Under the pieces are notes generated by a model. The model saw only the letters and a program-made list of their open reading frames with translations, did not search any database and had not been told where the DNA came from. DNA of 64,000 nucleotides, taken from the NCBI RefSeq assembly GCF_009806555.1, contig NZ_VUOK01000048.1, positions 56,935 through 120,934 on the forward strand, given 5' to 3'. Origin of the DNA: Methylobacterium sp. 2A. GTDB taxonomy: Bacteria > Pseudomonadota > Alphaproteobacteria > Rhizobiales > Beijerinckiaceae. The position numbers and the translations under genes are program-made. Below are positions 16,609-28,126 of the stretch, one piece after another (positions within the stretch are counted from its first letter, which is position 1; each line of letters begins with the position of its first letter).

Positions 16609-16669
16609 CTCGTGCCGGCGCCGCAGCGCGCCCGACCCGTTTCCGGCCTCGCGGAGGTGGACCCGCGGA

Positions 16670-17329
16670 ATGGTGCAGATCTTCCGTCCGGGCGCCGATA
16701 CGGTCGCCCGGGTCGTCCTCGCCTCCATCGCGGCGGCGCCGATCCTGTCGGTCGGCCTCGCCTACGCGGTCTGGCGCTCGCCCTACGCCACACAGCAGGA
16801 GGTGACCCGCGAGCAGCCGGTGCCGTTCAGCCACGAGCACCATGTCGGCGGCCTCGGGATCGATTGCCGCTACTGCCACACCTCCGTCGAGCAGGCCGCC
16901 TTCCCGGGGATCCCGCCCACCGAGACCTGCATGAGCTGCCATTCGCAGATCTGGACCAACGCGCCGATGCTGGCGCCCGTGCGGACCAGCCTCGCCGAGG
17001 GGCGGCCGCTGGAATGGCGCAAGGTCCACACCCTGCCCCACTACGTCTACTTCAACCACTCCGTGCATGTGGCCAAGGGCGTCGGCTGCACCACCTGCCA
17101 CGGCGAAGTCCAGACGATGAAGCTGATCCGGCAGGTGGCCCCGCTCACCATGGGCTGGTGCCTCGACTGCCACCGCGACCCGGCCCCGAACCTGCGCCCC
17201 CGCGAGGCGGTGTTCGACACGAACTGGACGCCACCGCCCGACCAGAAGACAATCGGCGCGCAACTCGTGAAGGCCTACCACATCAAGAGCCCCGAGAGGC
17301 TCAGCGAGTGCTCCATATGCCACCGCTGA
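16670..17329 (+). CDS. actA: alternative complex III subunit ActA, pentahaem cytochrome c
   Basis: A 219-residue protein anchored by one N-terminal TM helix (about residues 12-34). It has five CxxCH haem sites starting at Cys66, Cys87, Cys140, Cys164 and Cys214. This is the multihaem subunit of the quinol:electron-acceptor oxidoreductase ACIII, passing electrons from the ActB/ActC module to the mono-haem ActE or to the oxidase. First gene of a tightly packed operon running to 27778. Confidence 0.93.
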   Translation: MVQIFRPGADTVARVVLASIAAAPILSVGLAYAVWRSPYATQQEVTREQPVPFSHEHHVGGLGIDCRYCHTSVEQAAFPGIPPTETCMSCHSQIWTNAPMLAPVRTSLAEGRPLEWRKVHTLPHYVYFNHSVHVAKGVGCTTCHGEVQTMKLIRQVAPLTMGWCLDCHRDPAPNLRPREAVFDTNWTPPPDQKTIGAQLVKAYHIKSPERLSECSICHR

Positions 17330-20121
17330 GCGCCCCCTCCCGCCGCGAGGCCCTGGGCCTGCTCTCCGCGGGCATCGCTTCGGGCCTCGGTGCCTGCGCG
17401 AAGCCCTCGGAAGAACTCGTACCCTACGTGGTACAGCCGGAGCTGCTGCTGCCCGGCGTGCCGGCGCGCTACGCCACCGCCCTGTCGCTCGGCGGCTGGG
17501 CCCGGGGTGTCCACGCCATCGCGGTGGACGGGCGGCCGATCAAGATCGAGGGCAATCCCCTGCATCCGGCGAGCCTCGGGGCCACCGACGTCTTCGCCGA
17601 GGCTGCGATCCTCGACCTCTACGATCCCGATCGCGCGCGCACCGTGACCGAGCGGGTGAGCGGCATCGCCTCCTGGGACATGGTCGAGCGGGCGCTGGCC
17701 GCGCCCCTGGCGCAGACGCGCCGGGAGAAGGGCAAGGGCTTCCGCCTGCTGACCGGGCACGTCACCTCGCCGACCCTGCTGCGCCAGATCGCGGCCCTGC
17801 TCCAGGCGATGCCGGAGGCCATCTGGCATGTCCACGAGCCCCTGGACGATGCCGCCGCCCTGCGCGGGGCGGAGCTCGCCTTCGGCCGCCCCCTGCGCCC
17901 CCTGCCGGATCCCGGCCGGGCCGAGATGATCCTCTGCGTCGGCGCCGACCCGCTCGGGCCGGGCCCGGACCAGATCCGGTTCGGCCGCGCCTTCATCGAC
18001 CGCCGCCGCGACCCGGCCCGGTTCGGCCGGCTCTACGTGGCCGAGACCGCGCTGACCCAGACCGGCATCAAGGCCGATGCCCGCTGCGCCCTGCACCCGG
18101 CCGACGCGGCCGGCCTGCTGGCCGCCCTGGCCAACGCGCTTGGTGCGGCCCTCCCCGCCCCGGATCTGCCGCCGGAGGCGGCCCGGTTCGCCGCGGCCGC
18201 CGCGGCGGATCTGCGCGGGGCCGAGGGCCGCGCCCTCGTCCTGGTCGGCGACGCGCTGCCGCCGGAGCTGCACGCGCTCGGCCACTGGATCAACGGCCGG
18301 CTGAAGGCTCCCGTGACCTACACGGCCCCGCTCGACCTCGCGGGCGACCGCGCGCCCGCCGATCTCGCCACCCTGGCGGCGGATCTGGACAGCGGCGCGG
18401 TCTCCTGTCTCGCCATCCTCGGCTGCAACCCGGTCCAGACGGCGCCCGCCGACCTCGCCTTCGCGGAGCGGATCGGCCGGGCCGGCTTCTCGGTCCATGC
18501 CGGGCTGCACGGCGACGAGACCGCCGGGGCCACCCACTGGCACCTGCCGCTCGCCCACGCGCTGGAGAGCTGGTCGGACCTGCGCGCCCGCGACGGCACC
18601 GCGAGCCTCGTCCAGCCGCTCGTCCGGCCCCTCTACGGCGGCCGCTCGGACCACGAGATCCTGTCGCTGCTGGCCGGCGAGCCCGCCACCGCCGGCTACG
18701 ACCTCGTCCGGGCGACGTGGCACGATCAGGGCGGCGGCGATTTCGAGGGCTGGTGGCGCAAGGCGCTCCACGACGGGGTGATCCCCGACAGCGCCGCCAA
18801 GCCGGTCGAGCCCGGCGCGGCGCGATTGCCGAGCCTGCCCAAGCCCCCGGATCCCGGCTTCGCGGTCGAGCTGCGCGCCGATCCCTGCCTGTATGACGGC
18901 CGCTACGCCAACAATGCGTGGCTTCAGGAATGCCCGAAGCCGGTCTCCAAGCAGGTCTGGGGCAACGCCCTGGCGGTCTCGCACGCGGAGGCGGCCCGGC
19001 GCGGGCTCGAGGCCGGCGACGTGGTCGTCCTCGGGCTGGGCGGGCGGCAGATCGAGGCGCTGGTGGCGGTGGAATCGGGCGTCGCCGACGGGGCGGGCGC
19101 CCTGACCCTCGGCTATGGCCGTCCCCGGGCCGGCGCCATCGGCAACGGAATCGGCGCGGACGGCTACCGCCTCGCCACGGTGGCAGCCCCGCGCCTGCTT
19201 CCCGGCGTGAGCCTCGACAGGACCGGCCGACAGGGCGAGGTGCTGCGCACCCAGAACTACACGCAGATCGAGGGGGAGACCAAAAAGCTCTTCCGGCAGA
19301 TCGTCTTGGCCGATCTTCCTCAGGCAAAGCCGAAAGGCATCGGCGCCGACCGGCCGACCCTGCTGGACCCCTGGACAGGGGACGCCGACGGCCATGCCTG
19401 GGCGATGGTGATCGACACCCAGGCCTGCATCGGCTGCAACGCCTGCGTGGTCGCCTGCCAGTCCGAGAACAACGTGCCGATCGTCGGGCCGGAGGAGATC
19501 GCCCGGGGCCGGATGATGCACTGGCTGCGGGTCGATCTCTACGATTCCGGCACGCCCGAAGCGGTCAATGCGGGGTTCCAGCCGGTGCCGTGCATGCATT
19601 GCGAGCACGCGCCCTGCGAGCCGGTCTGCCCGGTGGCGGCCTCGGTCCATGACGGCGAGGGGCTCAACCTTCAGGTCTACAACCGCTGCGTCGGGACGCG
19701 CTTCTGCGAGGCGAACTGCCCCTACAAGGTGAGGCGCTTCAACTTCTTCGGCTATGCCGACGGGCAGCCCTACGCCACGATGGGCGCCGAGAGCATCAAG
19801 GCGCAGCACAACCCGAACGTCACGGTCCGCGCCCGCGGCGTGATGGAGAAGTGCACCTACTGCATCCAGCGGATCGCCAACGAACGGCAAGCCTCCGAGC
19901 GCGACGGGCGGCCGATGGGCGCGGTCGCCACCGCCTGCCAATCCGCCTGCCCGACGAGGGCGATCACCTTCGGCGACCTCGCCCAGCCCGATGACCCGAT
20001 CCGCGCCCTGCGCCAGGACCCCCGCCACTACGCCCTGATGGAGGAGCTGAACACGCGGCCGCGCACCACCTACCTCGCCGACCTGCACGCCCCGAACCCG
20101 GATCTCGGGGGCCGGACATGA
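17317..20121 (+). CDS. actB: alternative complex III subunit ActB, molybdopterin-enzyme-like plus iron-sulfur fusion
   Basis: A 934-residue fusion. The N-terminal two thirds resemble a molybdopterin oxidoreductase, which in ACIII carries no molybdenum cofactor. The C-terminal third is a ferredoxin-like part with CIGCNACVVAC, CMHCEHAPCEPVC, CVGTRFCEANC and CTYC plus CQSAC sets. The N-terminus has a twin-arginine (SRREALGLL) followed by a lipobox-like LGAC, indicating Tat export and lipid anchoring. ATG 17317 overlaps the end of actA by 13 bp. Confidence 0.92.
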   Translation: MPPLSAPSRREALGLLSAGIASGLGACAKPSEELVPYVVQPELLLPGVPARYATALSLGGWARGVHAIAVDGRPIKIEGNPLHPASLGATDVFAEAAILDLYDPDRARTVTERVSGIASWDMVERALAAPLAQTRREKGKGFRLLTGHVTSPTLLRQIAALLQAMPEAIWHVHEPLDDAAALRGAELAFGRPLRPLPDPGRAEMILCVGADPLGPGPDQIRFGRAFIDRRRDPARFGRLYVAETALTQTGIKADARCALHPADAAGLLAALANALGAALPAPDLPPEAARFAAAAAADLRGAEGRALVLVGDALPPELHALGHWINGRLKAPVTYTAPLDLAGDRAPADLATLAADLDSGAVSCLAILGCNPVQTAPADLAFAERIGRAGFSVHAGLHGDETAGATHWHLPLAHALESWSDLRARDGTASLVQPLVRPLYGGRSDHEILSLLAGEPATAGYDLVRATWHDQGGGDFEGWWRKALHDGVIPDSAAKPVEPGAARLPSLPKPPDPGFAVELRADPCLYDGRYANNAWLQECPKPVSKQVWGNALAVSHAEAARRGLEAGDVVVLGLGGRQIEALVAVESGVADGAGALTLGYGRPRAGAIGNGIGADGYRLATVAAPRLLPGVSLDRTGRQGEVLRTQNYTQIEGETKKLFRQIVLADLPQAKPKGIGADRPTLLDPWTGDADGHAWAMVIDTQACIGCNACVVACQSENNVPIVGPEEIARGRMMHWLRVDLYDSGTPEAVNAGFQPVPCMHCEHAPCEPVCPVAASVHDGEGLNLQVYNRCVGTRFCEANCPYKVRRFNFFGYADGQPYATMGAESIKAQHNPNVTVRARGVMEKCTYCIQRIANERQASERDGRPMGAVATACQSACPTRAITFGDLAQPDDPIRALRQDPRHYALMEELNTRPRTTYLADLHAPNPDLGGRT

Positions 20122-21476
20122 GCGGCGGCGGCCAGGCCCATCGCTGGATCGCCCCGGCGCAGCTCAGCCACGGCGCGATCTCGGCGGCGATCGCCGACCC
20201 GATCCAGAAGCGCGGGCCCGGCAAGCTCTGGTTCTACGCGCTGCTCGCCACCCTGCCCTTCGTGCTGGTGACCCTCGGGGCGATCGGCGCGGTGCTCACC
20301 GTGGGGATCGGGCTCTCGGGGGTGAACACCACCGTGGTGTGGGGCTTCTCGATCGCCAACTACGTCTGGTGGATCGGCATCGGCAATGCCGGCACGCTGA
20401 TCTCGTCGATGCTGCTGCTCACGCGCCAGCGCTGGCGCGCCTCGATCAACCGCTTCGCCGAGGCGATGACCCTGTTCGCGGCCGGGATCGCCGGGATCTT
20501 CCCGATCATCCATCTCGGGCGGCCGCTCTACGCCTACTGGCTGGCGCCCTACCCCAACACCATGGATCTCTGGCCGCAATGGCGCTCGGCCCTGGTTTGG
20601 GATTTCTGGGCGATCCTCAGCTACATCCTGTTCTCGGCCCTGTTCTGGTTCACCGGCCTGCTGCCCGACCTCGCCACGATGCGCGACCGGGCCACCACCC
20701 GGCGGGGCCAGCTGATCTACGGCGCCCTGGCGCTCGGCTGGCGCAACTCGGCCCGGCACTGGCAGGTCTACGAGACCTACCACAAGACCATGGCGGCGCT
20801 GGCCGTGCCGCTGGTCTGCTCGGTCCACTCGATCGTCGGCCTCGACTTCGCGGCGAGCCTGATGCCCGGCTGGCAGGAGAGCATCTTCCCGCCCTACTTC
20901 GTGGTCGGCGCGATGTATTCCGGCTTCGCCATGGTGGTGGTGATCGCGATCTTCGTCCGCTGGGGTTTGCGGCTCCAGTCGGTGATCACGCCGGCCCATT
21001 TCGACGTCATGGGCAAGGTCATGCTGTTCGCCAGCGTGGTCATGACCCTGTCCTACGCCACCGAATGGTTCATGGCCTGGTACGGCGGCGAGCATCCCGA
21101 CCGGGACGTGGTCCGCTACTTCTTCGAAGGCGACTATCGCTGGTTCTACTATGCCCTGATCGCCTGCAACTGCGTCGTGCCGCAGGCCCTGTGGTTCCCC
21201 TTCGCGCGCCGCAACCTCTGGGTGCTCGCCGGGATCTCGGTGGTGATCAATATCGGGATGTGGCTCGAGCGCATCCTGATCGTGTGGAACACGCTCTCGC
21301 ACGGCCACGCGATGAGCCTGTGGCGGACCTACCATACGAGCCTCTACGACCTCGCGATCCTGTTCGGGCCGCTCGGCCTGTTCGTGCTCGGCTTCCTCGT
21401 GCTGGTGCGGATCTTTCCGATCGTCTCGATGCACGAGGTCCGGCAGATCAGCCACGATGAGGGGGCGGCCGCATGA
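20118..21476 (+). CDS. actC: alternative complex III subunit ActC, NrfD-like quinol-binding membrane protein
   Basis: A 452-residue polytopic protein of about ten TM helices in the NrfD/PsrC family, as expected for ActC. It provides the quinol site. Recognisable segments are VWWIGIGNAGTLISSMLLL and the FPIIHLGRP loop. ATG 20118 overlaps the actB stop. Confidence 0.92.
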   Translation: MSGGGQAHRWIAPAQLSHGAISAAIADPIQKRGPGKLWFYALLATLPFVLVTLGAIGAVLTVGIGLSGVNTTVVWGFSIANYVWWIGIGNAGTLISSMLLLTRQRWRASINRFAEAMTLFAAGIAGIFPIIHLGRPLYAYWLAPYPNTMDLWPQWRSALVWDFWAILSYILFSALFWFTGLLPDLATMRDRATTRRGQLIYGALALGWRNSARHWQVYETYHKTMAALAVPLVCSVHSIVGLDFAASLMPGWQESIFPPYFVVGAMYSGFAMVVVIAIFVRWGLRLQSVITPAHFDVMGKVMLFASVVMTLSYATEWFMAWYGGEHPDRDVVRYFFEGDYRWFYYALIACNCVVPQALWFPFARRNLWVLAGISVVINIGMWLERILIVWNTLSHGHAMSLWRTYHTSLYDLAILFGPLGLFVLGFLVLVRIFPIVSMHEVRQISHDEGAAA

Positions 21477-21988
21477 GCGCGCCCCTGCTCGCCGAGTTCG
21501 AGACCCCCGAGGCCCTGGTCCGCGCCCTGCGGCTCGCCCGGGCCGACGGCCACCGCCTGCTCGATGCCTTCACGCCCTTCCCGCTGGAGGAGCTGTCGGG
21601 CGCCCTCCCGCCGCCGCGCAACCCCGTGCGGCTCGTCATGGCGGTGGCAGGCTTCGGATCGGCGGCCGCGATGTACGGGCTGCAATGGTACAGCGCGGTC
21701 GTCGATTACCCGCTGAATTCCGGCGGGCGGCCGCTCCATTCCTGGCCGGTCTTCACCCTGGTGCCCTTCGAGTTCGGCGTCCTGGCGGCGGCGGTGGCGG
21801 GCTTCGCCACGCTGCTCTGGGCCTGCGGCCTGCCGCGGCTCAACCATCCGGTCCACGACAGGCCGCATTTCGAGCGGGCGAGCCAGGACCGGTTCCTGCT
21901 CCTCGTCGCGCCGAAGGACGGGCCCGCGCCCCTGCGCCGGCGGCTGGAGGAGGCCGGCGCGCTGCTCGTCTCGGAGATGTACGGATGA
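21473..21988 (+). CDS. actD: alternative complex III subunit ActD (DUF3341)
   Basis: A 171-residue membrane protein with two TM helices (about residues 50-70 and 90-120). It has the typical ActD N-terminal domain (LLAEFETPEALVRALRLAR; DAFTPFPLEEL) and a C-terminal soluble tail. It is a structural subunit without cofactor. Overlaps actC and actE by 4 bp each. Confidence 0.9.
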   Translation: MSAPLLAEFETPEALVRALRLARADGHRLLDAFTPFPLEELSGALPPPRNPVRLVMAVAGFGSAAAMYGLQWYSAVVDYPLNSGGRPLHSWPVFTLVPFEFGVLAAAVAGFATLLWACGLPRLNHPVHDRPHFERASQDRFLLLVAPKDGPAPLRRRLEEAGALLVSEMYG

Positions 21989-22512
21989 GGCGCGCGCTCC
22001 TCCTCGCGGCCCTTCCGGCCCTCTGCCTTGCGGCCTGCGACGACCCGTCGATGCGGGTGCAGAACCGCTACGAGGTCTACGGGAAGGCGCCGCTCTTCCC
22101 GGGCGGCGCCGAGACGCAGACGCCCCCCGCCGGGACCGTCGCCCAGGGGGATGCCGCCTACGCGGCCGGCCTCGACACGCCGCCCCCTCTCGACGCGGCT
22201 TTGCTCGCCCGCGGCAAGGCGCGCTACGAGGCGATCTGCACCCCCTGCCACGGCTATTCCGGCCACGGCGACGGCATGGTCGTGCAGCGCGGCTTCCCGC
22301 CCCCGCCCTCCTATCACGAGGACCGCCTGCGGGCGGCGCCGGCCCGGTACTTCGTCGACGTGATCACCAAGGGCTACGGCGTGATGTACCCCTACGCCAA
22401 CCGGGTCGCGCCCCGGGACCGCTGGGCGATCGCCGCCTATATCCGGGCGCTCCAGCTCTCGCAGGGCGCCCGCGTCGCCGAGGTGCCGGGCCTCGCGGAG
22501 CACCTGCCATGA
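21985..22512 (+). CDS. actE: alternative complex III subunit ActE, mono-haem cytochrome c lipoprotein
   Basis: A 175-residue lipoprotein. The signal ends in a lipobox (LCLAAC, Cys about 18), followed by one CTPCH haem site and a distal-Met candidate (YGVMYPYANRV). It can hand electrons from ActA to the caa3 oxidase or a soluble cytochrome. Overlapping starts and stops on both sides. Confidence 0.9.
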   Translation: MRRALLLAALPALCLAACDDPSMRVQNRYEVYGKAPLFPGGAETQTPPAGTVAQGDAAYAAGLDTPPPLDAALLARGKARYEAICTPCHGYSGHGDGMVVQRGFPPPPSYHEDRLRAAPARYFVDVITKGYGVMYPYANRVAPRDRWAIAAYIRALQLSQGARVAEVPGLAEHLP

Positions 22513-23486
22513 TGGAGGCGATCGCCCGCGGCTGGCTGGTGGCATGGCTCGTCTGGAGCGCGGTGCCCGCGGGCAGCCTCGTGCTGATGCTGATCCACCG
22601 GGTGACCGGCGGCCGCTGGGGCGAGGCCCTGGCCCCCGCCCTGCGGCCGGCCGCTGCGCTGATGCCGCTCGCGGCGCTGACCTTCCTCGGCGTGGCGCTC
22701 GCCCTGCCGGCCCTCTACCCCTGGGCCGCCGATCCCGGCACGGTGAAGCCGGACATCGCCGCGCTCTACCTCGACCCGGCCCTGTTCGACCTGCGGGCGG
22801 CGGTCACGCTCGTCGGCTGGTCGGTCCTCGCCCTGCTGTGCCTCGCCGGCCGCTGCTCCCCCCTCGCGGCGGCGCTCGGCCTCAGCTTCTACGGGCTGAC
22901 CATCAGCCTCGTGGCTCTGGACTGGATCCTCTCGGCGGAGCCGCACTTCACCTCCTCCGCCTTCGCCGCCAATGTCGCCCTCCACCAGATGCTCGCGGCC
23001 CTCGCCTGGGCCGCGGTGGCGAGCCCGCCGGGGCTCGACGCGAAGCGCGCCTCCGACCTCGCCGGGCTGATCCTCGCGACCCTGCTCGGCGTCCTCTACA
23101 TGAGCCTGATGTCCTACATCGTCGCGTGGTACGGCGACCTGCCCGAGAAATCGGTCTGGTACCTGAAGCGCGGCACCGGCCCCTGGATCGCCGTGCTGCT
23201 GGCCGCGCTGGCAAGCGGCGGGCTCCTGCCCTTCGCGGCCCTGCTGTTCGCCCGGATCCGGCGGAGCGCCGCCGCCCTGCGGGTGGTCGGCCTCCTCGTT
23301 CTGGTCGGCGTCGCCCTGCACCTCGCGTGGTACGTGCTGCCCGCCTACGAATCCGGCGCGGGGCCGGCCGCGGCCTGCGCGGTTCTCGGCGTCGCGCTGC
23401 TGGCCCTGCTGTCGGTGCCGGTCGGCCGCCCTCTCGCCCGCCGCCTGTCCCGGATCCGGCCCGCCGGGAGGCCGCGCCATGCCTGA
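22509..23486 (+). CDS. actF: alternative complex III subunit ActF, NrfD-like membrane protein
   Basis: A 325-residue protein with about nine hydrophobic segments, shorter than but similar in style to ActC, as is usual for ActF. A conserved stretch is DWILSAEPHFTSSAFA. It completes ACIII. It starts at ATG 22509 overlapping actE, and overlaps the next small gene by 8 bp. Confidence 0.89.
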   Translation: MMEAIARGWLVAWLVWSAVPAGSLVLMLIHRVTGGRWGEALAPALRPAAALMPLAALTFLGVALALPALYPWAADPGTVKPDIAALYLDPALFDLRAAVTLVGWSVLALLCLAGRCSPLAAALGLSFYGLTISLVALDWILSAEPHFTSSAFAANVALHQMLAALAWAAVASPPGLDAKRASDLAGLILATLLGVLYMSLMSYIVAWYGDLPEKSVWYLKRGTGPWIAVLLAALASGGLLPFAALLFARIRRSAAALRVVGLLVLVGVALHLAWYVLPAYESGAGPAAACAVLGVALLALLSVPVGRPLARRLSRIRPAGRPRHA

Positions 23487-24000
23487 TCAGGCCTCCCCCG
23501 TGGCCGACGGCCAGCTGCATACCGGCGTTCACGACGACGCGGTGGGCCACGCCCGGCCCGGCACCGAGGCGCCCGCCCTGGCGCTGCGCCCGGTGCTGCT
23601 CACCGGCCTGTTCATCGTGGTGTTCGTCGCCGCGACGCTCGCGGGCCTGCGCCTCTACTACACGGCGACCGTCGACCTGCCGCTGATGCGGCCGCCCCGC
23701 AGCTTCGCGCAGCCGCAGCTGCAGCGGGCGCCCGCGCGCGACCTCGACGCCCTGCTCCGGGACCAGAAGGGGCGGCTCGAAGGCTACGCCTGGATCGACC
23801 GCGACAGGGGCATCGCCCGGATGCCGATCGAGGCCGCCATGGCCCGCCTCGCCGCGGAGGGCGATGCCGGCTTCGCCGCGCCGGTCCAGCCCGAGCAGGT
23901 GCCGCCGCTCGGCAGCCGCGGCGGCGCGTCGAGCGCCCTGCCCTCGCCCGACGGGCAGCCCGGCACCCAGCAGCGCGCCGCCTCCGACGGGGCGCAGTGA
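23479..24000 (+). CDS. single-TM protein between ACIII and caa3 oxidase genes, function unknown
   Basis: A 173-residue protein with a polar N-terminus, one TM helix (about residues 40-58) and a periplasmic tail rich in Pro/Gln/Ala. The segment YAWIDRDRGIARMPIEAAM looks conserved-type; I associate such segments with small proteins next to oxidase or SCO genes. No haem or copper ligands are present, so assembly factor or structural linker between ACIII and the oxidase are both possible. Its stop is coupled to coxB (overlap of 4 bp). Confidence 0.75.
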   Translation: MPDQASPVADGQLHTGVHDDAVGHARPGTEAPALALRPVLLTGLFIVVFVAATLAGLRLYYTATVDLPLMRPPRSFAQPQLQRAPARDLDALLRDQKGRLEGYAWIDRDRGIARMPIEAAMARLAAEGDAGFAAPVQPEQVPPLGSRGGASSALPSPDGQPGTQQRAASDGAQ

Positions 24001-25079
24001 TGGGATCCCTCATGCCCGCCTGGCTGATGCCGGTCGCCGCCTCGACGCAGGCCGCCAAGGTCGACCGGATCTTCATCGGCCTGACCCTGGTCTCGGCGGT
24101 GATCGTGCTCCTCGTGGTCGGCCTCGTGGTCACCTTCGCGATCCGCTTCCGCCGCGGCTCGAAGGCCGACCGGGGCCCGCTCCCCGAGGTGGTCTCCCGC
24201 GAGTTCGAGATCGGCTGGACCGCGGCCACGCTGTTCGTGTTCGTCTTCATCTTCTGGTGGGCGGCCTCGGCCGAGATCGGCGCCTTCTCGCCGCCGAAGG
24301 ACGCTCTGGAGATCCACGTCGTCGGCAAGCAGTGGATGTGGAAGACGCAAGGATCCAACGGCGCCCGGGAGATCAACGAGCTGCACGTGCCCGTGGGCGT
24401 GCCGGTGCGCCTCGTCCTGACCTCGCAGGACGTGATCCATTCCTTCTACGTCCCGGCCTTCCGGCTGAAGCGCGACGCGGTGCCCGACCAGACCACCGAG
24501 GCGTGGTTCCAGGCGACCAAGACCGGCACCTTCCAGCTCATGTGCAGCGAGTATTGCGGCACCGACCATGCCCGCATGCTCGGCCGGGTGATCGTGATGG
24601 AGCCGCAGGATTACGCGGCGTGGCTCTCGGCCCAGCCCGAGGGCGACGACCTCGCCCACCAGGGCGAGCGGCTGTTTTCCGAGAAGGGCTGCTCCGGCTG
24701 CCACGCGCCGGGCTCCTCCGTGCATGCGCCGAGCCTCGCCGGCATCTGGGGGCAGGCCGTGCAGCTCGACGGCGGCAAGCTCGCCACCGTCGATGCCGCC
24801 TATATCCGCGACTCGATCCTGCAGCCCGCCCGGGACATCGTGGCGGGCTACGCGCCGGTCATGCCGAGCTTCAAGGGGCTGCTCTCGGACGGCGAGATCC
24901 AGGCGCTGACCGCCTATATCCGCTCGCTCGGCGCCGGGCCGCGGGAGATCCGCACGCCGGGCGTGCCGCCGCTGTCCTCGCGGGTGCCCGGCGCCCAGCC
25001 CGCGCGCAGCCCCGCCATGGTGCCGGGCGCCCCCGTCCTCGACACCCCGGCGCCGGCCGGACCGGCGGTGCGCCCGTGA
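23997..25079 (+). CDS. coxB: caa3-type cytochrome oxidase subunit II with fused cytochrome c
   Basis: A 360-residue subunit. Two TM helices (about 25-50 and 72-92) precede a cupredoxin domain with CuA ligands His148, Cys183, Glu185, Cys187, His191 and Met194. A C-terminal cytochrome c domain follows with CSGCH (Cys232-His236) and a probable Met ligand in APVMPSFKG. The fused haem makes this caa3 and removes the need for a soluble cytochrome when docked to ACIII. Confidence 0.93.
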   Translation: MMGSLMPAWLMPVAASTQAAKVDRIFIGLTLVSAVIVLLVVGLVVTFAIRFRRGSKADRGPLPEVVSREFEIGWTAATLFVFVFIFWWAASAEIGAFSPPKDALEIHVVGKQWMWKTQGSNGAREINELHVPVGVPVRLVLTSQDVIHSFYVPAFRLKRDAVPDQTTEAWFQATKTGTFQLMCSEYCGTDHARMLGRVIVMEPQDYAAWLSAQPEGDDLAHQGERLFSEKGCSGCHAPGSSVHAPSLAGIWGQAVQLDGGKLATVDAAYIRDSILQPARDIVAGYAPVMPSFKGLLSDGEIQALTAYIRSLGAGPREIRTPGVPPLSSRVPGAQPARSPAMVPGAPVLDTPAPAGPAVRP

Positions 25080-25113
25080 CCGCCATTGCAGCATCGCGAA
25101 CCGGAGTGCGCCC

Positions 25114-26807
<1,694 letters not shown>

Positions 26808-26811
<4 letters not shown>

Positions 26812-27485
26812 GCGACCCCGCGATCGCCACCGAGGCGCTGCTGCGCGAACCCTGGGATGGCCTGAAGCTCCCGGAGGAGCAGGCGCTGTCCTATCAGCGC
26901 ACCGGCGCCACCTTCGGCATCTGGATCTTCATCGCCAGCGAGGTGCTGTTCTTCGGGGCGCTGTTCCTGTTCTACACCGCCGTGCGGGCCGAGCACGCGG
27001 AGGCCTTCGCGGCCGCCGCCCGCGAGACCAACATCGTGTACGGCACGGTGAACACCGCGCTCCTGCTGACCAGCGGCCTGACCGCGGCGGCCGCCTCGCG
27101 GGCCTCCGAGCACGCCGCCCTGATCCGGCTGACCCGCTGGTGCCTCGTGGCCACCGCTCTGCTCGGCCTCGCCTTCCTGGTGGTGAAGGGGCTGGAATAC
27201 CGCGAGGACATCGCCGAGCACCTCGTGCCGGGGCCGGGCTTCAAGCTGCCGGAGGCGTCCGCGCAGCTGTTCTTCGGCTTCTACTGGCTCTCGACGGCGA
27301 TCCACGGGATCCATCTGATGATCGGCATCGGCCTCGTGGCGCGGCTGATCGTGATCGGCTGGCGCCATCCGGAGCGCATCCCCGGCAATCCGCAGGTGGA
27401 GGTCACCCTGCTCTACTGGGGGTTCGTCGACATGGTCTGGCTGTTCCTCTACCCGGCCCTGTATCTCGCGGGGCGGTCCGGATGA
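26808..27485 (+). CDS. coxC: cytochrome c oxidase subunit III
   Basis: A 225-residue membrane protein with five to six TM helices. Typical subunit III segments are FGIWIFIASEVLFFGALF, the conserved Glu in helix 3 (KGLEYRED) and STAIHGIHLMIG. ATG 26808 overlaps the coxA stop, and its own stop overlaps the next gene. Confidence 0.93.
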
Positions 27486-27778
27486 GCGCCCCCGTCTCCG
27501 CGGGCGCCGTGTGGCGCCGGGTGCTGCCGGTCTGGCTCGGCCTGATGGCGCTGCTGGCGCTCGCCTGCGCGGCCGCCTACGCGCCGCTGGGGCCCTGGAC
27601 TGTGGCGGTGAGCTTCGGCATCGCCGCCACGCAGGCCCTGCTCGTCGCCCTGCTGTTCATGCGCCTGGACAGCGCGAGCGCCCTGATCCGGCTCACGGCG
27701 GCCTGCGGGCTGTTCTGGTCTGCGATCCTGTTCTCGCTCAGCCTCGCCGACGTGCTGAGCCGCCTCACCCGGACCTGA
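27482..27778 (+). CDS. cytochrome c oxidase subunit IV-like small membrane protein
   Basis: A 98-residue protein with three TM helices in the style of bacterial oxidase subunit IV (prokaryotic COX4). It is the last gene of the operon. Coupled to coxC by an ATGA overlap. Confidence 0.82.
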   Translation: MSAPVSAGAVWRRVLPVWLGLMALLALACAAAYAPLGPWTVAVSFGIAATQALLVALLFMRLDSASALIRLTAACGLFWSAILFSLSLADVLSRLTRT

Positions 27779-28126
27779 GCGACAGCATCCTGGGATCACA
27801 GGATCGTGTGACGGTCCTCACCCGGATGGGGGATGCGCCGCTCCGCCGGGACCCCTACGGTCAAGACGTACTCCGAGGTACGAGACCCCCCTTTACGAGA
27901 CCCCCTTGCAGCCCGCCCGGCCCCGCCGCGGCGGGCTTCTTGTCGCCGACGCGACGCCTCGCGATGACCGCGGGGCGATGCCGCTTCCGGAGCCTGCTCG
28001 CCAGACGATCCTCATATTCGAGGATCTGTTCGCGCTTTGATGCGGCTTTATCTCACATTGAGTCGCCTTTAGACTGGATCACGACGGCAACGCGGGGAGC
28101 GCCGCCCCGGCCGGCCGGAGGTGACG
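27779..28126. other. intergenic region after the oxidase operon
   Basis: No gene. It contains a small inverted repeat (27786-27803), a direct repeat of ACGAGACCCCC, the hairpin at 27910-27937, and an AT-richer stretch (about 28010-28080) that probably holds the promoter of the LacI-type regulator. Confidence 0.6.
27910..27942 (+). terminator. intrinsic-terminator-like hairpin after the ACIII/caa3 operon
   Basis: AGCCCGCC (27910-27917) pairs perfectly with GGCGGGCT (27930-27937), followed by a short pyrimidine tail TCTTGT. Its position 130 bp after the last oxidase gene fits an operon end. Confidence 0.65.
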
